This document shows, one piece after another, positions 12,047 to 19,629 of a DNA stretch of 26,742 bases (the first letter of the stretch is position 1; every line of letters starts with the position of its first letter). The translations under genes and the position numbers were made by a program. The notes beneath the pieces are model-generated. The model saw nothing but the letters and a program-made list of their open reading frames with translations. It was not told the DNA's origin and ran no database searches. Location: the IMG/VR virus record IMGVR_UViG_3300046809_000051, positions 1-26,742 of that record, one strand, 5' to 3'. The stretch comes from a virus.

Positions 12047-12085
12047 AAAAAAAGTGAGGGGGCCCGCCGTCGCGGGGCACCCCTC
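12047..12085 (-). terminator. Intrinsic terminator after the major capsid gene
   Basis: On the - strand a GC-rich hairpin (GAGGGG paired with CCCCTC, extended by GCCC/GGGC and GC/GC with two single-base bulges, loop near 12068-12071) is followed by ACTTTTTTT. It comes about 30 bases after the capsid stop. It would end most transcripts there and raise the capsid level over downstream genes. Confidence 0.88.
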
Positions 12086-12114
12086 GTATCCTCTAGAGTA
12101 AGGAAAAGGTCGGC

Positions 12115-13023
12115 TTAGAAGCCGGTGGTGGCGTTGTCGATCACCATCGCGCTAGCCGCGTAGTTCTTGTGCTTGAGACTAAACTCGCCAACGATCATCT
12201 GCTTCTCAGCATCGCCGGTCTTCGCCAGCGTCTGCCGGGTCCACGGGCGCAGGGTGGCCTGCGTCCACATCGACGGTTCGAAGATCAGCGTATTCTTCGC
12301 CTTGAGGAAGCGGTTGATTTCCACCTTCTGCTCACCGAACGGCGAAACGTACAGGTTCACCGCGTTGACGATGTTGTTCGACTTCGGGTCGGTGAACGTC
12401 CGGTAACGACCGGCCGCCGACGCGAACGCGGCAACGACAATCGAGTTCGACGGAGTAACGTGGATGCGGTCCGGGTCCGCGCCAGCGGTGAAGGCGTTCT
12501 GGAGGCCGATCAGCAAGCCCGCTTCGCTGAGGTTGGTGGCGGCGCCCATGTAGTTGATGCTGCCCGCAGCGACCTGCTGCTGCACGCCAGCCATGTTGCG
12601 CGCGGTCGAGGACGAACCGGCATTCAGAACCTGAGCGGTGCCGACGAAGGCATTCTCAAGGTCGCGCTTGAGGGCCGCCGAAGTCTTGCTCATCTGATAC
12701 GCAAGCTCCTTCGCGCGGCCATAGGCCAGAGACGCCTGCGCGGTCTCGGAGACCTTCACGGCTTCCACGAAGATTTGCGTCTGGTTGTTGCGCATGACCG
12801 TGGGGGTCACGGTGATGTCGGACGGGTCAGCACCTTCAACAGCCGCAGCGCCAGTGCCGTTCACAGAGCGCAGCGAGTCTTCCTGCCACTGGAACAGCGG
12901 CTGATGGATTTTCTCGCTGCCGATGCTCGACAGGAACGGGGTCTTGCGGGGAGAGATGTTGGTGATGATGTCGGAGATGTTCTCTTTGAGGCCGACTTCC
13001 TGAAAGGTCTGATAGGTAGCCAT
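12115..13023 (-). CDS. Major capsid protein (SU10-type, DUF5309 family)
   Basis: The 302-residue protein starts MATYQTFQEVGLKENISDII and continues with SPRKTPFLSSIGSEK, the N-terminal pattern of the DUF5309/SU10 major head protein family, which has the HK97 fold. Other landmarks are QTQIFVEAVKVSETAQA, a long helix region with LKRDLENAF, and the C-terminal P-domain and strands (VEINRFLKAKN, MWTQATLRPW). It follows the scaffold gene and is followed by a strong terminator. Unlike nearly all neighbours, this gene contains no AGCTA/TAGCT word, perhaps reflecting codon choice in the most expressed gene. The start is the ATG at 13023; its Shine-Dalgarno is weak (AGAAAG about 14 bases upstream). Confidence 0.95.
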   Translation of the reverse strand: MATYQTFQEVGLKENISDIITNISPRKTPFLSSIGSEKIHQPLFQWQEDSLRSVNGTGAAAVEGADPSDITVTPTVMRNNQTQIFVEAVKVSETAQASLAYGRAKELAYQMSKTSAALKRDLENAFVGTAQVLNAGSSSTARNMAGVQQQVAAGSINYMGAATNLSEAGLLIGLQNAFTAGADPDRIHVTPSNSIVVAAFASAAGRYRTFTDPKSNNIVNAVNLYVSPFGEQKVEINRFLKAKNTLIFEPSMWTQATLRPWTRQTLAKTGDAEKQMIVGEFSLKHKNYAASAMVIDNATTGF

Positions 13024-13065
13024 AGTAAGTAAGTGTCTTTCTGAAACTAAATAGGTAGTGCGAGA

Positions 13066-14097
13066 TTAGTTGTTGTCGCCGCCGAACAACGACATGAAGG
13101 CGTCTTGGGCTGCATCCATGGAGCCCCCGGACTTCTTGAGCTTAGCTACAGCCTGTGCTCGGCCGACAGTGCGGGAGGTGTCTTGGCTGGGCTGTGCGGA
13201 GATGGTCGAGGACTTCACAATCTTCTTAGGAGCCTTGTTGACCTTCTGCGTCACGACCTTCTGCTGTCCCTTGTGGAACTGCATGGCCATGTGGATCAGT
13301 TTGAACGCGGCCGGATCAGCGAGGCTGTTGACCATGTCCTTGTTAGCTCCGACGCTGACAGCGAACTCGCGCATGTCGTTGTAGAGCTTCTGATCCCAAC
13401 CCTTGATGTAGGTTGGCGACGTTTCGTCAGTGAGCGCTTTGATGCACGCCTTAGCTGCTTCGGCCTGTGTGGCCTGCTGCTGTGACTGCACCTCTTGCAT
13501 GAAGCCGTCCAGCTGGCTCGTAAGGAACGTCTCGTTCTCAAACGCAGCCCGTGCGGCTTCTTGCAGGGCGCCAACGTCCTCAGCGGATACGGTGGGGTCC
13601 TTCATCAAGGCTGCCCAATTCACGTTCCGGTAGGGGTTAGCTGCTTCCTGCGCACGCTTCACCATAACGTCGAGTGCAGCGAGGCTCTTGGCCTGCGCCT
13701 GCTCAGCGACTTTGGTGCGCTCAGCGACTTCTTGGGATTTCTTCGTCAGGCTGGCCTCTTGGCCAAACAAACGCTTGAGGTCCTTTACGGCAACCTCGTG
13801 CTCTTCCTCACCTACTTTGACCTTGACGTATGTTCCCTCATCGTCGGCGTACTTCTTCTTGTCCGCCTTGGTCTCTTCGGTTTCGCCTTCGGTCTCTTCA
13901 GTGTCCTCGGATGACGTTTCCGCGTCCTCGGTTTCACCGTCGTTCTCGTTAGCGTCGGTATCAGCTTCCGTGTCCTCCACGGCTTCCGCCGTTTCGGTCT
14001 CGCCCTCTTTGTGCTCCTCTTCGGATGGCTTCTCAGCGTCCAAGAGCTTCAGAAAGGCATTAGTGCCATTGTCGTCAAAATCTTCAGTAACGTCCAT
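13066..14097 (-). CDS. Scaffolding-type protein, acidic, 343 aa
   Basis: The N-terminal third is strongly acidic and repetitive (residues about 20-85, dominated by Glu, Asp and Thr). A short folded segment follows (TYVKVKVGEEEHEVAVKDLK) and then a long coiled coil (AERTKVAEQAQAKSLAAL and beyond). The C-terminus is basic and Gln-rich (KVVTQKVNKAPKKIVKSS) and ends in a short helix (AAQDAFMSLFGGDNN). Low-complexity acidic start, central coil and basic capsid-binding end are typical of head scaffolds, and the gene stands directly before the capsid protein. Sequence similarity to a named family is not certain. No strong ribosome site precedes ATG 14097. Confidence 0.82.
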   Translation of the reverse strand: MDVTEDFDDNGTNAFLKLLDAEKPSEEEHKEGETETAEAVEDTEADTDANENDGETEDAETSSEDTEETEGETEETKADKKKYADDEGTYVKVKVGEEEHEVAVKDLKRLFGQEASLTKKSQEVAERTKVAEQAQAKSLAALDVMVKRAQEAANPYRNVNWAALMKDPTVSAEDVGALQEAARAAFENETFLTSQLDGFMQEVQSQQQATQAEAAKACIKALTDETSPTYIKGWDQKLYNDMREFAVSVGANKDMVNSLADPAAFKLIHMAMQFHKGQQKVVTQKVNKAPKKIVKSSTISAQPSQDTSRTVGRAQAVAKLKKSGGSMDAAQDAFMSLFGGDNN

Positions 14098-14114
14098 AAG
14101 GATAGTTAGCTCTG

Positions 14115-14378
14115 TCAGTCAGTGGGTTGGTTTTCGAGCGCTTGCTGTTTAGCTAGCGTCTCTGCGGCCTCAGCAAATTTGCTCATGAGGCTCGTGAACT
14201 CGGTAAAGCCCGAGTAGGCAGCGTGGAGGCCCTCACGTTTCTTGGTCTCGTGGGGCAGGGTGGCGAGCATGTCGGTAGCCATCTGCTGACCGAATAGCTG
14301 CATAAGCGCTTGGAAGCGCTCGTCCCCGAGGAGTCCTTTGCAGAACTCCCCGAGGGTCATGATTGTATCGTCGTTCAA
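14115..14378 (-). CDS. Hypothetical helical protein, 87 aa, TTG start
   Basis: TTG 14378 is preceded by AAGGCTAACAC and gives MNDDTIMTLGEFCKGLLGDE; an internal ATG at 14360 lacks a ribosome site. The protein is all helical (FQALMQLFGQQMATDML, FTSLMSKFAEAAETLAKQQ), with hydrophobic faces suited to oligomerisation. It lies between the Pro/Gly-rich protein and the scaffold in the head-assembly group, so an accessory role in head assembly is plausible. No family is recognised. Confidence 0.65.
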   Translation of the reverse strand: MNDDTIMTLGEFCKGLLGDERFQALMQLFGQQMATDMLATLPHETKKREGLHAAYSGFTEFTSLMSKFAEAAETLAKQQALENQPTD

Positions 14379-14381
14379 GTG

Positions 14382-15362
14382 TTAGCCTTGCTTGCTTCCG
14401 AGGTAGCCAAGCATCCGCTGGATCAGGCCGCCTTGGTCTTGCTGCTGCGCTCTAGCTGCTCCCTGTGGGTCAATGAGCTGCCCTGTAACAGGGTCGCGCA
14501 TCATCGCCGCGTTGCGCTGGAAGAAGCCCATAGGCTGTTGCAGTGGAGCGCCGCCGACCGAAGTTGGGCCCTGTGCTCCAGCAATGGAGCCGTTAGGGTT
14601 CACAGCGGGAGCGGGAGGTTGCTGGGGCTGCGGCGGCCGAGGCGCGGGGGCACCCTGCGGAAAACCGCCGCTTCCAAGAGCTAAGTTAGCTCCTGTTAGC
14701 CAGCCAGGTAATCCGCCGCCACTGGAAGGCGCTTGGAATTGCCCGAACCTGTCGGCCACCTGTTGGTTAGGTGTCATCGGGGACGGGGGCTGCATACCGC
14801 CGAAGCGGTTAGCCACCTGATCGTTAGGTGTGGGGCCCTGCGGGATAGGCGGGAGCGGGGCGCTGGTGATAGTACCCGCTGGTATCGCTGGGTGCTCTGC
14901 GCGGGCTGCCTTGTACGCTGAGGTGAGACCCTGCATGTCGGACAGGCTATTGGAGCCACGCCCGTCGCCAGCTGCGATGACAGCGCCCATGGGCCCGAGC
15001 GCAGCTTCGCCGCCTGCGGCCATAGTGCCAGCGAGGCCACGACCGCCGAGCAGGCCGAGCACTCGGCCCATAACGCCCCGCTCAGCCCCGTGAGCTAGCT
15101 CGCCTTCAATCAGCGGTCCCATGCGGGTAGCTGGTTTGCCGAAGGTCTCACGCGGCGGGGGCTGTACCTCGCCGTTGTGAATGTAACCGAGCCGTGGCTG
15201 AGACGGGCCGCCAAGCTCCGGGGGTACTTCAGAGAACTGTCCGTATGTGCGTTGGAGGCCGCGCCCGCTAGTGGCCGGGAGGCCCTGTGAGCCCCCCGAG
15301 GGCACCAAACCGGTGCCCCCGTTCTGCATCATATGTAGTATGTATGGAATGAGAGCCGTCAA
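14382..15362 (-). CDS. Pro/Gly/Gln-rich virion-type protein, 326 aa, TTG start
   Basis: The start is a TTG at 15362, overlapping the portal stop by four bases (TTGA), with GAAGG about 13 bases upstream. The first ATG pair (15332) has no ribosome site. The sequence is low in complexity: a hydrophobic start (LIPYILHMMQ), Gly/Ala-rich helices near 95-132, and a Pro/Gln/Gly-rich second half. Residues 178-190 and 197-209 repeat the block TPN-QVA-RFG, a 19-residue tandem. The C-terminus (QGGLIQRMLGYLGSKQG) is again helical. Such disordered proteins next to portal genes are often minor head or ejected proteins. The function is not recognised. Confidence 0.68.
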   Translation of the reverse strand: MTALIPYILHMMQNGGTGLVPSGGSQGLPATSGRGLQRTYGQFSEVPPELGGPSQPRLGYIHNGEVQPPPRETFGKPATRMGPLIEGELAHGAERGVMGRVLGLLGGRGLAGTMAAGGEAALGPMGAVIAAGDGRGSNSLSDMQGLTSAYKAARAEHPAIPAGTITSAPLPPIPQGPTPNDQVANRFGGMQPPSPMTPNQQVADRFGQFQAPSSGGGLPGWLTGANLALGSGGFPQGAPAPRPPQPQQPPAPAVNPNGSIAGAQGPTSVGGAPLQQPMGFFQRNAAMMRDPVTGQLIDPQGAARAQQQDQGGLIQRMLGYLGSKQG

Positions 15363-17428
15363 TGTTGGGCTGCCTTCGTCTTCTGCGCTTGGATGGCTGC
15401 CGTGCGGTCCTCTTCAGCGTTGTGGTGCTGGAGGGCAATCTGTGCGGCCTGAAGCTTCAGTTCGTCTTCGTCATGGATGATGCGGTGTGCCGTGTCGGCG
15501 TCCTGCCTGTTGTTGGTGCGGTCGTGGTCGAGCACCTTCATCGTCAGGTCGTGACGCTTAAGGTCGTTCTTCTGCTGACCTTCAACAGCAAGCCGCTGTT
15601 CCTTGATCTGATGGCTCTGTGCAGTAATGACAGCTGCTTGCGCAACGGTCTGCTTGGCCTTAACTTCCTCAACCTTGATCGGATCGGGCTGTGGTTGCGG
15701 AGGCGGTGCATTCGGATCGAGATACGCGGGCCAGCGCGTGAAGCTCTTCAGCTTCGCGATGTCAGACAGCATCTGATAACGCTGCTGCGGGCCGAACATG
15801 TTGCCTAGCGCCGGGTCCTTAGCCAGCATCTGGTAACCCTGCCCAAGCTCAGCTGCCGCCATGTCCTTCTCGCCGTAGCCGAGGTGTTGGCTAACAGTGC
15901 AAGTCTTGCGGTCGGTCCACTGATGGACGTTGCACTTGAGCGGAGCACCGGCAACCTCAATGAACTCAGGCTGCTTGACGTGTAGGATGGCCAACCGGAT
16001 GACTTCGATCATCAGGGGCACAAGGAAGTTGTTGGCGAAGTTGCGGGCCATAATCTTAGCTCGCTGGCCACTCGCCTTCATCATGTTGTCCACCAGACCC
16101 TGAGAGTTCTGGGTGCTGATGGCGTCCTTGTTGAGACCTTGAGACAGCGCAGAGATGCCCGTGGACTTCTCGTTGGAAGTGTCGAGCAGCTGGAGCGTCT
16201 GATAGATGTACGGGTTGAGGTTCGCCTGCGGGAGAGCCGCAACACTGTCCGGGCGCCTAACGTTCACGATGCCGCCGAGGCGGTTATCAAGAAGCTCGCG
16301 CGGGTTCATCAGGCCACCATTGACCACAGCGTAACGCGGGTTCGTGGTGATGGCAGTGTGATCCAACACGCCGCGCATAAGCACGGTCTTTGCGTTCTGC
16401 ACGGGCACTACGCGGGCAGCGAAGTTGTCACCGTAGAATACGCCGGGAACGGGCAGGGGCACGTAAGCGATGAAGGGGGCCTTATCGACCTCCTGCGGCT
16501 CATCGAGCAGCTTGTTGCCCGCGTGGCAGACCTTGTAGAGACGGACGCCCTTGTCTTTGTAAATCTTCATACGAACGTAGGATTCGTAGTAGACGAGATA
16601 CTCCATCTCAGACTGAATAGGGCTGTCGTAGGTCTCTGCCGCCTTAGTGGGGCCGGTCCTAGCTAAGACTTCCGGGGAGAACAGAAGCTCCTTGGCGTCG
16701 TCCGTCGGGAGCGACATAACAAGCTTCTTGTCGTAGCCCATGTCGATCAGGTCCGCTCGCGTCTTCGGCGTGCGGTGGCCGCAATAGCTGGCGTTGTGGA
16801 TACAGCGGGCCAGAGGTTCGATTAGGAACTCTTCCGGCATCAGCACGTCAATATCGACCTTGCTGCAATCCGTCTTGCGGATCAGCGTTCCGCTGTAGAG
16901 CCCCGTCATGGGGTCCTGCGTGCCGTCGAACTCGTCAACATCATCCTGCGCGGCGATGCCGTGGGCAGTCATTTCGTCAACGGGGCCGAACTTCTCTTCG
17001 CTGTACTCGTACTTCTCTTCCCAATAGACCTTAGCTACACCCGCGCGGGCCGTGAGGCCGTTGTAGATGGTGTCAGAGAAAATCTGGTAGCCGTTGTTCT
17101 TGCGGAAAATGGCGTAAGAGGCGTACTCGGTAGCAACCAAGCAGTCCGCGACGCTCATTTGATTGTCGGGATCGAACTTGGCGATGTGGTCGCCGGTAGC
17201 GAACACCTCAAGCAGCTGCGCCTGCTGCATCTTCACGCTGTCGTAAACGTCTTGCGAAGTGAAGCTGGAGGAGCCTTCAGAGTTGCGCTTGGGCCATTCG
17301 CCGTTGAGATACTTAGCTACGCGCTCGCGCTCGATGCTCAGTTTCTCTTGTGCCCAGCCCACGGCGTCTTGTGATTTGCTTAGGACGCGGGCTAAAATCT
17401 CGTCGTCCGTCAGTTGGCCTTTAGCCAT
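15359..17428 (-). CDS. Portal protein (P22-like)
   Basis: The 689-residue protein starts MAKGQLTDDEILARVLSKSQ behind TGAGGACGT. The segments FTSQDVYDSVKMQQAQLLEVF, ATEYASYAIFRKNNGYQIFS and VPVQNAKTVLMRGVLDHTAI are hallmarks of the large P22-type podovirus portal that forms the dodecameric DNA channel at one head vertex. The C-terminal 110 residues form a long Gln/Lys-rich helix (TVAQAAVITAQSHQIKEQRL onward), the barrel-like extension seen in this class. It comes right after the terminase and before the scaffold and capsid genes, the usual head order. The length is near that of P22 gp1 (725). Confidence 0.95.
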   Translation of the reverse strand: MAKGQLTDDEILARVLSKSQDAVGWAQEKLSIERERVAKYLNGEWPKRNSEGSSSFTSQDVYDSVKMQQAQLLEVFATGDHIAKFDPDNQMSVADCLVATEYASYAIFRKNNGYQIFSDTIYNGLTARAGVAKVYWEEKYEYSEEKFGPVDEMTAHGIAAQDDVDEFDGTQDPMTGLYSGTLIRKTDCSKVDIDVLMPEEFLIEPLARCIHNASYCGHRTPKTRADLIDMGYDKKLVMSLPTDDAKELLFSPEVLARTGPTKAAETYDSPIQSEMEYLVYYESYVRMKIYKDKGVRLYKVCHAGNKLLDEPQEVDKAPFIAYVPLPVPGVFYGDNFAARVVPVQNAKTVLMRGVLDHTAITTNPRYAVVNGGLMNPRELLDNRLGGIVNVRRPDSVAALPQANLNPYIYQTLQLLDTSNEKSTGISALSQGLNKDAISTQNSQGLVDNMMKASGQRAKIMARNFANNFLVPLMIEVIRLAILHVKQPEFIEVAGAPLKCNVHQWTDRKTCTVSQHLGYGEKDMAAAELGQGYQMLAKDPALGNMFGPQQRYQMLSDIAKLKSFTRWPAYLDPNAPPPQPQPDPIKVEEVKAKQTVAQAAVITAQSHQIKEQRLAVEGQQKNDLKRHDLTMKVLDHDRTNNRQDADTAHRIIHDEDELKLQAAQIALQHHNAEEDRTAAIQAQKTKAAQH

Positions 17429-17444
17429 ACGTCCTCAAAACTAA

Positions 17445-19097
17445 CTAAATAGCGTTCGTGTAAAAATCGTCGGTGACGTTGATGGCTTCCCATTTGCCAT
17501 CGCTGGCATAGGCTGCGAGCGCTAGGCTCATCACGCAGTCATCGTGCGCGCCGCCTTCGGCTTCCATCTTGCCGCTCTCGGTGACCACAAAGGTCAGCAT
17601 CTCTTCGAGCGTTTGCGTGTCGTTGATCTCGATTTCCTTGTTGCGGTCGAATGCGCGCAACTTGTCGATCATCAGCGGCTTGGTCTTCTCGCTCGTGAAC
17701 ACGCCGATATTCAGCGTCTCCTTGTCGGGCTCAATCGAGCCCTCGGTAACGTCGAGATAGATGTTGGGGTACTGCTGGTCCCTTAGCTCAACGCACGTCA
17801 CTAGGCCGTGGTTGTTGCGCTCCGGTACGAGCAATGCTTCGTTGTAATGGTACCCAAGGGCGACCAATATGTCAGCGAACACGTCAGGATGAACAGTGCC
17901 GCGCCACACCGCGACTTGTCGCAGCTGGCTATCGAGAACCTGTGCGACGCTGGGGTCACTGGGGCGCCCTTTGACGCCTGCTCGTAGTCCCATGCCCACG
18001 TCGGCGCCGATGGTATAAGTTTCTTTGTCGTCGCGCTCGCGGTAGACCTTAAGCTCACCACGGGGATGTTCCCGCAGCTTGCGTAGCGGTAATCGCTTTC
18101 CGGTGTCGTGGTCGTAGACCTCCTCAACAGCCATCTGCCTGATGGGCGTCTTGGGGGTCTTCAGCCGCTCAACGATGTAATCGGGGTTGAAGATAGGGCG
18201 GCCGGTCGAGATGAACGCCTCTTCGGGCGTCAGCGGATATTCCTGCTTGAACATGTCCGCGCCGTTGAGTGCAATCTTGCGTCGGCGCCACCACAGCTGC
18301 TCGTTATCAACGTCGATATCGTAGAGCCGCTTAGCTAGTTCAACGACGGCGTCCTCTTCAGGCACCCGCACGAAGTTAGCTGGCACAGTTGAGTCGCGGT
18401 AATCATCGCTCTCTACCCATGAGCTGAAGAACAGCTCGTAGCCGCTCTCACCACTCTTGGCGACTTTGTACTGCTCGTAGAACACGCCGGTCATGCCGTT
18501 AGCTGTGCTCTCAAGGAACGCAGCTGTACCTGGCTTGTCGGGCACGGCCTGAATGAGACCGTTGAAGTTGTTCTGTGCGAACGTGTCGGGCCAGAAGGCA
18601 ACCTCGGACAGATGCACAACGTTGAGCATTTCGCCGCGAGCAACGCCCTTGCCGCCCGCCGTAGCAACGCGAAGGGCGCTGTCTAGGCCGGAGAACACCA
18701 ACTCGGTCTTTGAAGAATACTTCGTGGTGGGCTGGACAATCGAAGGGACGTTGGAATGAATGCGGTGGTACATGTCGAAGAGCGTCGTGGTGCTCTCGGC
18801 AACATGGGCCATAACGAGACCCTTCTGGGCCTTGCGCTGGCTAACCCACCAATACTGCCACGCGGAGATAACGGTGCTCAGTCCCTGCTGGCGTGCCTTG
18901 ACGACAACGAAGCGCACCTTGCCTGTGCTCTGCTGCTGGTCGATAATCCTCTCAGCAAAGCGCTTCTGCACTCGATTGAGGATCAGCGGGGCAATGGTGC
19001 CGTCTTTGGTTCTGATCTTGACGCAGGTACGGCAGTAGAAAGCAAAGTCGTCTCGGAGGCGCTTGCGCGTCTCAATCTGCTTAGGCGTCATCGTCAT
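17445..19097 (-). CDS. terL: Terminase large subunit
   Basis: The 550-residue packaging motor has an ATPase domain with Walker A KARQQGLST (67-75), a Walker B-like VVHLSEVAFW (160-169, Ser-Glu where most have Asp-Glu) and the coupling motif ESTANG (196-201). The RNase H-like nuclease has Asp366 in YTIGADVGMG, the PERNNHG block (about 425-431) and Asp519/Asp520 in GAHDDCVMSL. It cuts concatemers and pumps DNA through the portal. It overlaps the small-subunit gene. Two ATG codons in frame (19097 and 19091) are possible starts. The type of genome ends cannot be inferred with confidence from the sequence alone. Confidence 0.97.
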   Translation of the reverse strand: MTMTPKQIETRKRLRDDFAFYCRTCVKIRTKDGTIAPLILNRVQKRFAERIIDQQQSTGKVRFVVVKARQQGLSTVISAWQYWWVSQRKAQKGLVMAHVAESTTTLFDMYHRIHSNVPSIVQPTTKYSSKTELVFSGLDSALRVATAGGKGVARGEMLNVVHLSEVAFWPDTFAQNNFNGLIQAVPDKPGTAAFLESTANGMTGVFYEQYKVAKSGESGYELFFSSWVESDDYRDSTVPANFVRVPEEDAVVELAKRLYDIDVDNEQLWWRRRKIALNGADMFKQEYPLTPEEAFISTGRPIFNPDYIVERLKTPKTPIRQMAVEEVYDHDTGKRLPLRKLREHPRGELKVYRERDDKETYTIGADVGMGLRAGVKGRPSDPSVAQVLDSQLRQVAVWRGTVHPDVFADILVALGYHYNEALLVPERNNHGLVTCVELRDQQYPNIYLDVTEGSIEPDKETLNIGVFTSEKTKPLMIDKLRAFDRNKEIEINDTQTLEEMLTFVVTESGKMEAEGGAHDDCVMSLALAAYASDGKWEAINVTDDFYTNAI

Positions 19098-19629
19098 TGG
19101 GGGCTCGTACTTCCGCGATTAGGTCGAGGAAGTCTTCAGCCTTCTCAACGCGCAGCTTCGTGCTGCTTTCTGGTTTGGGCTTCGTGTAAGCCAGTACAGC
19201 GTTAGCTGCTTTGATCTTCTCAGGGATTGCAGTGGGGCCGATAGCTAGGAGGAACAGTTCTCTGAGGGCCAGCACGGCCTTCTCTTCGTCGCTATCCGGT
19301 ACAACCATTTCGGTGTGTGGGATAACTCCCGGCCTATCAACGACTGTCACGTCCATATCGGATGGTGCTTGGTCGGTTCGTTTCATGTAATCCAAATATT
19401 TATCAGCAAGCTTGTGAGCAGCGCGCCATTGCTTGATAGCCTTGGCCTTTGCGGCCTTGCGCTCTGCCGGTGTCTTCTTGCCTTTTTTGTTCTGCGGGAC
19501 GCCCCAAGACTTAATGGCCCAAGGATCATCCTTGCGCATCTGCTTGGTCTTGGCGTCCCGCTCTTTCATTCGAGCGCGGTGCTCTGGGGTAGCCCACTGC
19601 TCTTTAGTGAATGTGGTTTTAGGTGCCAT
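19081..19629 (-). CDS. Probable terminase small subunit, 182 aa
   Basis: The start is ATG 19629, with a GTG codon immediately before it (19632) also possible; it overlaps the previous gene by 11 bases. The first 80 residues are very basic (KERDAKTKQMRKDD, KKGKKTPAERKAAKAKAIKQ) and should contact DNA. Residues about 125-160 form a helical part (EEKAVLALRELFLLAIGPTA) likely to oligomerise. The acidic C-terminus (RVEKAEDFLDLIAEV) could bind the large subunit. The assignment rests on its place directly before terL and on this architecture; no sequence signature of a named family is evident. Confidence 0.68.
   Translation of the reverse strand: MAPKTTFTKEQWATPEHRARMKERDAKTKQMRKDDPWAIKSWGVPQNKKGKKTPAERKAAKAKAIKQWRAAHKLADKYLDYMKRTDQAPSDMDVTVVDRPGVIPHTEMVVPDSDEEKAVLALRELFLLAIGPTAIPEKIKAANAVLAYTKPKPESSTKLRVEKAEDFLDLIAEVRAPNDDDA

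Noticed and set aside
12169-13032. Long + strand open frame (287 codons) antisense to the capsid gene
   Set aside because: It mirrors the codon structure of the capsid gene, has an Arg/Val/Asp-biased composition typical of shadow frames, no ribosome site and no recognisable domain.
13024-13065. Promoter before the capsid gene (TATTTA at the CTATTTAG shared with the portal upstream region)
   Set aside because: No reasonable -35 hexamer at 16-18 bases, and the portal copy is partly the terL stop codon.
16139-16666. + strand open frame of 175 codons antisense to the portal gene
   Set aside because: The opposite frame is a clear P22-like portal. The antisense product is Arg/Val/His-rich shadow sequence without a start site.
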